Source of the DNA: Thamnaconus septentrionalis
Lineage: Eukaryota; Chordata; Actinopteri; Tetraodontiformes; Monacanthidae
DNA: 64,000 bases
Reading direction: 5' to 3'
NCBI GenBank assembly: GCA_009823395.1
Contig: CM020515.1
Location: 9,911,989-9,975,988 of the forward strand
Part shown: positions 12,845 through 22,859 of the stretch, piece by piece
Numbering within the stretch: the first letter of the stretch is position 1
How the letters are laid out: the number at the start of each line of letters is the position of its first letter
Program-made: the position numbers and the translations under genes
Notes under the pieces: generated by a model
Database searches by the model: none
What the model was told of the DNA's origin: nothing
The model's input: only the letters and a program-made list of their open reading frames with translations

Positions 12845-13315
12845 ATGATGGACTACAGGACGGCACTGCTTCTATTAACCATCTGCTTGGCAGGTCTGCA
12901 TCTTTCTAGATCATTATTGCACATTGACATTGGTCTGTGTCATCAGTTTCATTCATGGTTTTCTTTCTTGGCAGGTGTTGATGGTCAGACTCTGACACAA
13001 TCTGGCTCGGTGGTGAAACGTGCTGGAGAATCTCACAGACTGACCTGTTCATTCTCTGGATCCTCATTCAGCTGGTACACTATGGGCTGGTTCAAAGAGG
13101 CTCCTGGAGGAAGCAAGGAATTTGTTGCATACTTCAGCTCTGGTGGCAGTACTGACTACTCTGGCTCAGTCAGAGGCCGCTTCACCATCTCCAGAGACGA
13201 TAACAGACAGCAGGTGTATCTGCAGATGAACAGTCTGAGGACTGAAGATTCTGCTGTTTATTACTGCGCTGCAGACTCACAGTGATGGAGTTGGTTGTGC
13301 AGCTGTACAAAAACA
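12845..13315 (+). CDS. IGHV: VH segment 6, VHH-like FR2, intact
   Basis: Leader exon 12845-12893; V exon 12975-13277. FR2 is [17 protein letters not shown], so residue 43 is Gly rather than Arg, but F37, E39, S44, K45 and F47 are kept. CDR2 is FSSGGST. FR3 ends SAVYYCAA. Heptamer CACAGTG (13278-13284), 22-bp spacer, nonamer ACAAAAACA. Intact leader and frame. Confidence 0.93.
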
Positions 13316-14355
13316 CAACTCATACCATAATAATTTTGAATGATGAATCCCCCACACTGTAATGTTCAAGATAATAATTAGTGTCAACTGATTTTTTCAT
13401 TCAAGTCCTAATAATATGTTATTCTCCTTACCAAAACAACATATGATAAATTCTCCATCCACAAAGGGGCGCTCTCTCCTGTTTCCTCACAAATCTATTG
13501 AAAAGTGACACTGTAGAAAACGTGCAAAGAATACGGCGCAGCTTTTGCTATATTACTTTTGTTAGTTTTGCTCTCTCATGTTATTATACATCAGTAAAAA
13601 AAATCCTGATGTTTGAGTACTTATATAAATATTCAACAATTCCAGACTGAAATTCTTGTTCTTGTTTCAAACCCATTTAACTATGTGCATCCTGAATTTA
13701 TCATGAATCCAGTATTTTCTATGTAGATTGCAGAGATAAAAGCATATGAAACGAGAAAAACAAAACAAATAATCTTAAAAGGTCCTAGCCAAATGCACCA
13801 AATAGAAGCATGAATATGACACCATGGCTTGACAACCCATAAAGAATCACACAGTACATCACCTTAAATATTGACTAGTGGAGCAACACTTATTTTCTTG
13901 AACATTTAAAATCTATAACAGTATCAATACTGTCAAAAGTAATATATATATATATTTGTGTATGGATATATATATATGTATATATAGATACCATATACAT
14001 GGTCTACAGTTTCAAAATGGAGACCATATTAACACATCAGACGTCAGCTTGACATTGCTTGCTTTATTACTTTTCATCAAATTTAACAATTAGCTGAAAG
14101 TAGAAAATAATAACAAATGTTAATTAACTGACATCAGTGATTTTATGTGTGTGTGTTTAAATTGTGTGGTTTGAAATTTGATAAGGGAACAATGTGTGAA
14201 TGTTTGAAAATGTAGAGCAGAATTTGGATTCACAAGGCAGATGTCAGAGTCAAATCCAGTTTCCTCCTCCCTGTGAGGAGGAGTCGATGCAAAACTCTTG
14301 AGTTCTTATATGTGACTGCAGAGAGAAGGACAGAGGACAGTGGACACAGTTCAAC

Positions 14356-14830
14356 ATGATGGACTACAGGACGGCACTGCTTCTATTGACCATCTGCTTG
14401 GCAGGTCTGCATCTTTCTAGATCCTTATTGCTCATTGACATTGGTCTGTGTCATCAGTTTCATTCATGGTTTTCTTTCTTGGCAGGTGTTGATAGTCAGA
14501 CTCTGACACAATCTGGCTCAGTGGTTAAAAATCCTGGAGAATCTCACAGACTGACCTGTTCAGCCTCTGGATTCACATTCAGCTGGTACACTATGGCCTG
14601 GTTCAAAGAGGCTCCTGGAAGAAGCAAGGAATTTGTTGCATACATCAGCTCTGGTGGTGGCAGTACTCACTACTCTGGCTCAGTCAGAGGCCGCTTCACC
14701 ATCTCCAGAGACGATAACAGACAGCAGGTGTATCTGCAGATGAACAGTCTGAGGACTGAAGATTCTGCTGTTTATTACTGTGCCAGATACACACAGTGAC
14801 TGGAGTTGGTTGTGCAGCTGTACAAAAACA
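14356..14830 (+). CDS. IGHV: VH segment 7, VHH-like FR2, intact
   Basis: Leader exon 14356-14404; V exon 14486-14791. CDR1 is [10 protein letters not shown]2 [19 protein letters not shown]2 [10 protein letters not shown]3 ends SAVYYCARY. Heptamer CACAGTG (14792-14798), 23-bp spacer, nonamer ACAAAAACA. This is the last V before the D segments, and so the most D-proximal. Confidence 0.93.
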
Positions 14831-14839
14831 CAACTCATA

Positions 14840-16121
14840 ATACCCTAATAATTTGGAATGATGAATCCCCCACACTGTAATGTTCAAGATAATAATTAGT
14901 GTCAACTGATTTTTTCATTCAAGTCCTAATAATATGTTATTCTCCTTACCAAAACAACATATGATAAATTCTCCATCCACAAAGGGGCGCTCTCTCCTGT
15001 TTCCTCACAAATCTATTGAAAAGTGACACTGTAGAAAACGTGCAAAGAATGTGGTGCAGCTTTTGCTATATTACTTTTATTAGTTTTGCTCTCTCATGTT
15101 ATTATACATCAGTAAAAAAAATTGCATATATTTGAGTACTTATATAATTATTCAACAATTCCAGACTGAAATTCTTGTTCTTGTTTCAAACCCATTTAAC
15201 TATGTGCACCCTGAATTTATCATGTATCCAGTATTTTCTATGTAGATTACTGAGATAAAAGCATATGCAATGAAAACAACAACACAAATAATCTTAAAAT
15301 GTCCTAGCCAAATGCACCATATAGAAGCATGAATATGACACCATGGCTTGACAAGCCATGAAGAATCACACTGGACATCACCTTAAATATTGGCTAGTGG
15401 AGCAACACTTTATAATTTCTGGAACATTTCAAATCTATATCAGTATCATGGATACTGCCAAAAGTAAAAAATATGAGACGATTTTAAGTGACAAACAATA
15501 AAATGTTATTCGAGCTTAAGCAAGTTGGTCCAATAAACTCCTAGATAATCAAGAAACTAACAATTTATAGAAAACAAAAGGAAACTGATCTGTATTTGTT
15601 TTTGAGAATATGCAACAGCAACATAATTGAACACGTTATAGCTGTTGGTAGCTAACGGATCTCTGGGCTTAATTCAGGTATTTTTCATACACTCAGGCAG
15701 ATTTCATAGAAGCTAGATGAAATATGATCAAATAAAAACTCTACCCAAGTATACAACACTGGAAGCAATGCAGCCAAGCGGATAAGATATGACATGAAAA
15801 GAACAGACTATGGAGAATTATTTTATTTACGTATTTATATTTACAAAACCCTATTTACTAACCCTAACCCCCAAACATTTTCTGTTTTTCTAATTCATTA
15901 GAAAAGGCCTTGCTGCCTTTCCTTTCTACCACTGCATAATTAACATTTTTTATGAGCAAACTTCAGTAAGTGAATGTGATTTTCTTTTGTTTTAAATTTT
16001 CACATGCGTTCAAAATTAGATAGGTTTTAAAGGAATCAAACGTATAATTATTTGTCAACATTTTACAATGAAATATTCATTTAGTTTTTAACAGTGTGTG
16101 GTCCTCTTGAGGCGGTGGTGA
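14840..16121. other. Spacer between VH array and D segments
   Basis: Up to about 15460 this is the usual 3' flank of a VH unit. From there to 16121 it is AT-rich unique sequence in which I see no gene, V or RSS. Confidence 0.5.
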
Positions 16122-16199
16122 GGTTTTGGTAAGCACGTGTGTCACGGTGATATTCTGGGTGGGTATATTTGCACAGTGTCACACACCATAACAAAAACC
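16122..16199 (+). other. D segment 1 with 12-RSS on both sides
   Basis: The 5' nonamer is GGTTTTGGT (16122-16130), with a 12-bp spacer and heptamer CACGGTG (16143-16149). The 22-nt D core is 16150-16171. The 3' heptamer is CACAGTG (16172-16178), with a 12-bp spacer and nonamer ACAAAAACC (16191-16199). The 3' RSS is a perfect consensus match. Symmetric 12-RSSs fit the 12/23 rule with V (22-23) and J (22-23). The core encodes short Gly/Tyr/Trp-containing peptides in its frames and no Cys. Confidence 0.92.
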
Positions 16200-16937
16200 A
16201 TGTTACAAGTCCGTGACAGGAAAGTCTTTTGCTTCTGATAAATGGATAAAGTAAAAACAGCTTCTGAATAAAAACAAAGGATTTTTTTTTGTTAAAACTG
16301 CACTCAATTATGCTTAATCAACAGCAATACATTTTTTGTTATCATTTTGTTTGTAAATTTGCAAGTTTGTCTTATGTTGAACTAATATAACCAATGTCAC
16401 AGTTATGTTTTTAATATGGAACAGTTTTGTGTTCAGAGATATTTTTATTTGATAAAGAGGGACAACGTACATCAATGGACAATAAAAAAGAAAAGAAAAG
16501 TAAATGTATCCAATTGTAGTGTAGAGCTAATTTGCACTGGTAGTGCTCAACTTTGTTGTAACCAGTGGTTATCTGAGCTCCTGTTGCCTTTCTGTGGTCT
16601 CCAGCCAGTCCGCCCATGTTGAAATCAGACCTTTGACATCAAGTAATATTTTCTGCCACTCACTGCCATTCAATAGATATTTCCTTGTTGTGGCATCATT
16701 CTCTGTAAACCCTAGAGTTGATTATGCTAGTGTGGAAATGTGAAATTCCTTAATGAATTTGGTCACTCTGTACATTAGTACAGAGTTCAATGTTATGCTA
16801 TAATTATAAGAAAGTTCTGTGAACAGCATGATATGGCAGTGTTTGTACATTAGGACATAATTCTTGTTTTATATGTGAATATAAGAACCTGTACTTGTTG
16901 TTGTTTGTTGCTGGAAAAGAGTCAAATGGTGAGAGGC

Positions 16938-17010
16938 AGTTTTAGTATGGAGTTCTATCACAGTGCATTATACTACTTGGACCACAGTGAAATACCCTTT
17001 GACAAAAAGC
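16938..17010 (+). other. D segment 2 with 12-RSS on both sides
   Basis: The 5' nonamer is AGTTTTAGT (16938-16946), with a 12-bp spacer and heptamer CACAGTG (16959-16965; the consensus in this orientation is CACTGTG, one central mismatch). The core is CATTATACTACTTGGAC (16966-16982). The 3' heptamer is CACAGTG (16983-16989), with a 12-bp spacer and nonamer ACAAAAAGC (17002-17010). Both spacers are exactly 12. It is slightly less canonical than D1 but well supported. Confidence 0.85.
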
Positions 17011-17469
17011 TCCTTTCACTGAGGAGAGGAAAACTGCATATTAATAATTAAAATTCAAAACAGCAAAGTTTGATAACATTGCACAATAATTTTTTTTTTT
17101 AGTATTTAAAGTAATTAAGTCATTTTAATAATATTTTTTTGTAATAAACAAAAAGAATGTCATGTCTAATACACATTGTTCTTGACAACATTTATGCTTT
17201 AATGCAATAATGATTATATCTTAATTTGTACAAAACTAAATTTTAAATTTCCACAATGAAAACAATGAAAAATTAGAAAATTAATTGACAGTTACTGGTT
17301 TGGTACACAAACCTTTTTGCTTCATGATTTTGCAACACAAAGGAAAGCGCTCCTCACCACAACACCAGGTGTTTCCTTATCCTGTTAGAAAACTGGTGAT
17401 GGATCACACAGAAGCATGCCAGAAAACCTTTGCTCCTGACAATATAATAGATCCATGTTGACAAGCATC

Positions 17470-18830
17470 ACTTGTTACTCAAGGTTCATTTCAGATGAAG
17501 ATGCTTCCATGCAGCCATGGTAGAGGAGCGATCCAGCAGAACAGTGGGAATGAGACAGCAAGGTGCCTGGACCAGATGGAAACAAGTTGTGGAGCATAAA
17601 ATCACCTGTACTGACCTTTGCCGGGCAGAGCCATACTGCATCAAGTTCTTACTCCAGACAGTCTATGATGACTGGGAAGGCCCAGTCCATCCAACCTACA
17701 GTGCTGGGATTTAGCTGAAACACCAGCATGCCCCCTGTGTCAGGGAAAAGGGACCCTTGAGCACATCATGAGTTGCCGCTCATAAGCTCTGGACGATACC
17801 AATGGCGGCACGACCAGGTGCTCAAGGCTGTTGCAGAGAGCATCAATAGTCCCATCACCAACTGCAGGAGGTCTAAACCCTGGAAGAAGGTCATCAAGTT
17901 CATCAGAGCTGGGGAGAGGTTGAGAACAACATTCAGAGTAACACCTGTCAAAGTCTCTGCAGCGCTCTCCCCCACATTCCTCCCTCTCTTCCCGCCGACG
18001 TGGCTCCATCCAGTTTGTGTCCACCCTCCAGCTAATCAGTTGATCACAAACACCTGTGGTGGCCATTACATAAGGGAGTGTGTGTTGAACCCTTGTTGCC
18101 AGATTGTTGGACCTGGACCATTCTCGACCCTGTCCTTGCCTTGCCCTCTGATGGATTCCTCGATCAAGACCCTGGTTTGCCCTGGCTGTGTCTCCTGCTC
18201 AGCCTCCCTGGACCTTGCACCGGTATCGACCCTCGCCTGTCCCTGACATCGATTTTGCCCGTCTCTGTCACCGCCTGCTCTGGTTTTGACCGTGGATTGT
18301 CTGACAACCTAAGCCTTCAATTATTGTTGTGCATTTGAGTCACTCACCTCTGACAACACCAGGGTTACTCAACTCTGCACAGGATTGGCAGCTGTCAGTG
18401 GATCTGGGCAGCCAACTCAAGTTGCTAAGACCACCCTCAGACTTGACATTGTATTGGTGTCCTAGTCAACGAGAAATGTTGTCATACTTGAGCTCACTTT
18501 GCCATGGGAAGAACGCATGGAGAAGGCAATCGAAAAAAGTATAACAGCCTTGTTAGCGACGGCCACAGATGAGACTAAAAGGCAAGGTGCTTACCCGTTG
18601 AGGTCGGACGCAGAGTCTTTGCAGGACAGTCTCTCTGCAAGAGCTTGCAGGACACCCAGCATTACAGGTGAAAGGAGAAGGAGGGCCATCTATAACAGCA
18701 CAGGGGCATCAAAGAAAGCCTCTAGGTGGCTGTGGGTAAAGAGAGGAGATCCGTGGTCAAGTGCTGCTCGGCACAAACTAAGGCCTGACCAACCTCAGCT
18801 GGGTTGCCTGGCAGAGGGTGTCTGATGCTT
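17470..18830 (+). mobile_element. Decayed non-LTR retrotransposon 3' part, with nested insertion
   Basis: Broken frames read CPPCVREKGPLEHIMSC (a zinc-knuckle-like C-x2-C-x8-H-x4-C) near 17731-17780. GRYQWRHDQVLKAVAESI follows near 17790-17850. DWQLSVDLGSQLKLL is near 18383-18427 and LELTLPWEERMEKA near 18490-18530. ASRWLWVKRGDPW is near 18718-18756. These are hallmarks of the C-terminal part of a reverse-transcriptase ORF widespread in fish genomes. A GC-rich stretch of about 17940-18350 (CTGTCCTTGCC, CCTGGACC) interrupts it and looks like a nested, different repeat. Frames are shifted, so no product is expected. It separates the D segments from the J cluster. Confidence 0.75.
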
Positions 18831-18834
18831 GAAT

Positions 18835-19537
18835 GACCCAAAACCACCCAATGAACCCAGGTAGCATCACTGATGATGTGCCCTAGCTATGCATCATGTT
18901 TCCCTACAACTTTCCACATTGTAATTCTTCCAATAATGTAAAGCCGATGATGTAATGTCAGGATCTAGCTAAACTTTCTGAAATAAATGCTTGTGACACT
19001 GGGTGGCGAAAAAAAAACAGTTTGTGGCTGGCATGGATGTATTATAAGACTGGAACACTGAGTTTTAATTATCCACCCGTAGTATTGCAAGACAAAAAAA
19101 AAAAAAAAAATTAAAATCACAGAACATGGTATACAATACAAAAATAAATGCCTATAAAACGGTTGACAGCACGCCTCCAAACTGAAACATGGTTCTTAAG
19201 AAATCTTTTATTGTGCATTTTTAAGTGATAAATTTCTAAAGGCCAGGAAATCCCCAGAACATAATTCATTCTCAGTTTAATGTCACGGCATCGTATGTGC
19301 TGGGTTTCGGCTTGTTCTGATTGGCTGATACGTTTTGATGCATGATATGAGTAATAGAGGCGTGATGTTTAGTGACACTACTATGCATTAATGCCCCATA
19401 CCACAGAAGTAAATTCAAAATGTCTGACTTTTTGGCTTCAATGATGAACAAATTGGCCACCATCTTGGCCCAGGGCTAGCCGTAGCTAACAAGCTGGCTA
19501 GCTAATCCTTATCAGAGCACGATCATTAACTTAACCT
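18835..19537. other. D-J spacer, no gene seen
   Basis: AT-rich sequence with a poly(A) run near 19094-19111. No RSS, J or other coding feature recognised. Confidence 0.4.
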
Positions 19538-19772
19538 GGGCGATTGTGGCTCAGGAGGTTGAGCGGGTTGTCCAATGACCGAAAGGTTGGCGGTTCAAAT
19601 CCTGCTCCATCCTAGTCTGTCGTTGTGTCCTTAGGCAAGACGCTTCATTCTAAATTGCTCCCAATGGGGCTAGGCAGTGTATTACATAGCAGAAGCCACC
19701 CATTGGTGTGTGTGAGTGAATGGGTGAATAAGAGGCCATTGTAAAGCCCTTTGAGGTCCTGCAAATAATTTC
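19538..19772 (+). repeat. tRNA-derived SINE
   Basis: It starts GGGCGATTGTGGCTCAGGAG (A-box like). A B-box-like GGTTCAAATCC lies near 19592-19602. Then come TAGTCTGTCGTTGTGTCC and GGCAAGACGCTTCA, a text common in teleost SINEs. It is a different family from the one at 11.9, 34.2, 39.8 and 47.3 kb. Confidence 0.75.
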
Positions 19773-20511
19773 AATGGTTTCAAACACACACACACACACA
19801 CCTGTCAGACCTCAGTGAAGATCAACATAAATCTTAATTACACAGGTAAGTCAGTTTCAGCAATGCCGCCAATATTGACTTTAAATGTCACCCATTTTAC
19901 TCAGCAGTCTGGAATGAACATGAAGGACCAGTTTAAAGTAAAGTGAAGCCTGCTCGACGCAGTTTGGGAGTTCACCGGTCTGCTTTAAATGTGCTTAGAT
20001 GTGTGTAGTTACTACCCTAAATCCTGAAGTTCAACTATGTCTTGTCTCCTTCTTGAGTTGAGGTGGATCAGGCAAAAAAGAATGGTTTGCACTAAGCATA
20101 ATATAAATACTGCATGGGCCACTCCCTTGATTCTTGGATCTTGGGTAAAATTTCTGTGTCTCAAAAGCAGCTTAAAAACAGTAGTGAGTGCTCATTTCTA
20201 ATAAAAAAATAGGGCACATTTTCAAAATTGTACCCTAAATGAACTGTGACGTAAGCTACTCCAAGCATTTTACTGCATGCGGAGTATGTTCCTTTTTTAT
20301 TTCAAAGTGCTAATGAAAACAGACTCTCCTCAAATGAAGGCTGGTAATTCTGGGTCCTTGGCTGGCAGAGGGCTCTGATAAAGAGGAAGTGTTAACCAAC
20401 CGTTGGAAAATGCACAATTTTGCACAAGACCGAAACCACAGGAAGTAAATATATCCGGGGAAGTGGTTTGCTTTGTTGTTTCATAAGTAAATAGCTTTTC
20501 TTTCATTAATT

Positions 20512-20605
20512 TGGTATTTGTCGCAATAGAAACCAATCATTTGCAATTACTGTAACAAATATGTTACTATTGGGAGAAGGAATACAGGTCACATTATAAC
20601 TTCTG
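20512..20605 (+). pseudogene. IGHJ: Decayed JH segment
   Basis: GGTATTTGT (20512-20520) is nonamer-like. About 30 bases on is a degenerate heptamer, then ATGTTACTATTGGGAGAAGG and a GTGAG donor after 20605. The J core WGEGT can only be read with a frameshift and the RSS spacing is off, so it is a J relic. Confidence 0.5.
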
Positions 20606-20861
20606 GTGAGTAAAAATCCTGTTATCACCTGTTTTCATGTTATACTGAGGATGTTTTCATAACTTTTCTACTTTTCTAATCACATGCACATTGCTGTGTT
20701 GAACTTCACAAAAGTAAAATGATTGTGGTGTACACTGAATTAATTTTTAGGACACAAGAAAACCATGAATATGTTTGGACATATAAGGTGAGTTGAATTT
20801 AGAAAACAAACCAACACTTAAAGTTTAGATACTTTTGACTGTAGTCCATGAGGAATCGTTT

Positions 20862-20912
20862 AACTATGCTTTGATTATTGAATAAAAAGCACTACAGTCA
20901 CTGTTACCTCAG
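20862..20912 (+). pseudogene. IGHJ: Decayed JH segment, Trp codon mutated to stop
   Basis: It aligns with the J at 35929-35979 in the second cassette. TATGCTTTGATTATTGA lies where that J has TATGGCTTTGACTACTGG, so the J Trp codon has become TGA. The Gly-x-Gly is lost too. The 3' part (GTCACTGTTACCTCAG, then a GT donor) remains. Confidence 0.7.
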
Positions 20913-21067
20913 GTATAAAATTGTTTCATTTCTTTTGAAACCAACTGTCTTTTATGCAGTTAGCACATGAGCTTGATTTATTTGAACCTGATGGAAAAAT
21001 GCAGTCAATATAAAATGGCTCGGGGAAAACTAAGCTAAAGTGATGAAACATGCTGTTAGTGTCGTAA

Positions 21068-21140
21068 GGTTTTTGTGGGAAGTGTAAATTAACTGTGATT
21101 ACTGGACTTTTGACTTGTGACACTAAGCTAACAGCGACCG
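21068..21140 (+). pseudogene. IGHJ: Decayed JH segment
   Basis: A perfect nonamer GGTTTTTGT (21068-21076) is followed by AACTGTG and TACTGGACTTTTGAC. The J motif after that is scrambled. The position and flank match the J at 36084-36136 of the second cassette. Confidence 0.55.
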
Positions 21141-21337
21141 GGTGACCGGTCAGTGTTACCAGTGATAAAGTATGATTTGAGCAGTTTCAAATTTATATCA
21201 GTGTGTAATTAGATCGTAAAATCTTGTCTTATTATAGTTTATGTAACTTGCAATATGTTTTTTTTTTTTTTTTTAATATATTCTGGATAGTTGGTTGGTG
21301 AAGTTATTATTGGTCTTCATCGACTTGACTGCACAGC

Positions 21338-21436
21338 AGTTTTTTGACTGAGAGCAAAGTAGATTCAGCACTGTGGATTATACCTACAGTAGCTATTATA
21401 GGTACTGGGGGACAGGCACGAAAGTAACAGTAACAG
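21338..21436 (+). CDS. IGHJ: JH segment, the only intact J of cassette 1
   Basis: Nonamer-like AGTTTTTGA (21338-21346), 22-bp spacer, heptamer CACTGTG (21369-21375). The J is 21376-21436 and reads DYTYSSYYRYWGTGTKVTVT plus one base. The WGxG bulge is kept. The donor GTAAGA follows in phase 1, the same phase as in the second cassette. It is the longest J in the window, with ten residues before the Trp, five of them Tyr. This would lengthen CDR3. It can splice in frame to the hinge exon at 21863. Confidence 0.92.
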
Positions 21437-21570
21437 GTAAGAATGCTTTTCAATCTTCAAAAGATGCTAAATTTGTGATAAAGTTTGCCTCACAAGGTTT
21501 TTACTGTGCTGTTAATTTAACTGTTTCTTCTAGAACATTATGCTTGTTCCATAATGTCATTACAAAGAGA

Positions 21571-21766
21571 CCTTTGATTACAGTTAATTACATTTTTGAA
21601 TTTGAAACTACTAAAGAAACCTTTGATTACAGTTAATTACATTTTTGAATTTGAAACTACTAAAGAGTCCTTTGATTACAGTTAATTACATTTTTGAATT
21701 TGAAACTACTAAAGAAACCTTTGATTACAGTTAATTACATTTTTGAATTTGAAACTACCAAAGCTC
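21571..21766. repeat. 49-bp tandem repeat, about four copies, in the J-hinge intron
   Basis: The unit starts CCTTTGATTACAGTTAATTA and recurs at 21571, 21620, 21669 and 21718, a constant 49-bp period with very few differences. It sits between the J and the hinge exon and has no counterpart in the J-Cmu1 intron of the second cassette. Confidence 0.92.
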
Positions 21767-21862
21767 CTGAAACCATTTCAAAGAGTTTTTAGTTTTTCTT
21801 CGTATGCACATTGTCACTGATAACTATTGTTTTAAAAATCATCTTAAACCTCATCTTCCAAG

Positions 21863-21961
21863 CTCCACCGCCGCCACCGCCGCCGCCACCACCACCACCA
21901 AAACCAGCACCAACGACGCAACCACCAGCACCAACGACGACACCAACAACGCCGCCTCCAA
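21863..21961 (+). CDS. Proline/threonine-rich hinge exon in place of Cmu1
   Basis: 99 nt with an AG acceptor (21861-21862) and GTAAGA donor (21962). Entry and exit are both phase 1, as in Cmu1 of the second cassette (37042-37344). Read as G|CT CCA CCG..., it encodes Ala, a run of twelve Pro, then [20 protein letters not shown]. The last base begins an Arg codon completed by Cmu2. There is no Cys, no Ig fold, and 23 of 32 complete codons are Pro-type or Thr-adjacent. It resembles a rigid, possibly O-glycosylated hinge. The acceptor has only a moderate pyrimidine tract. Use of the exon is inferred; skipping it would also keep frame, since J to Cmu2 is phase-compatible. Confidence 0.85.
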
Positions 21962-22774
21962 GTAAGACATAATATATTAAATGTTTTGACACTTGTAAAC
22001 GTCATTCTTTGGATCAATTTATGAAAATATTCTGATTTATCAAAGGAACTAAAATATTTACTGGTGTTTAATGTAGGCATTAGTTGTACCGTATCTATGT
22101 CTCTGGGGCTGGAAATGCATTTTTTAAAAAAAAACAAAAAAAACCCAAATTGTTCATTTGACATAAAGCAAAATTGCTCAGAGAAAACAAAGAGAATAAT
22201 TTTAGGGACAATACATTTTTATAAAAAGAAGATAATTAAACCATTTTAAAAACAAACAAAGAAAAAACCCCCAAAACAAAAGTAAATGTTGATTTGAAAG
22301 TTAATCAAATGAAGTTAATTCCATCAGAACCTACTCTTTTTGGAAAATGAAAAATATCAAATCATATTTATCTATTATGTATGTAGTTTAAATGGTGGGT
22401 GAAAAGTAAGGTGGAGATGCGGAAAAAGACGGTCTCTTTATTGTACTGCGCTAATAACTGTCTGTCTACAATCACACTGTTGCAGTGGCTTCTGCTTCTT
22501 TTCCATCTGCAAATCATGAACATGATGCATAAAAAGCATGTTTGCTTGCCTGCCAAATCAGAGTATATGCATGAAGAGGCCAGTATGGCTCTAAGGCTCA
22601 GTAGCAATTATGAATTTCATATTTTGGTTTGACTTTGACCCCCATGATGCTCCACTAACATCATGGGGGTCATGGGATGTAAATACATGTTTTTAAATTA
22701 AGAGAAAGACTCTGTTAAAATGTTTGCATCAGTTATGTGAACACTAAAACACTAATGCATTGTTCTCTACTACT

Positions 22775-22859
<85 letters not shown>

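Noticed and set aside
21789..22164. Glycine/tryptophan-rich - strand frames over the hinge exon
   Set aside because: Antisense of the CCA/CCG repeat in the hinge exon.
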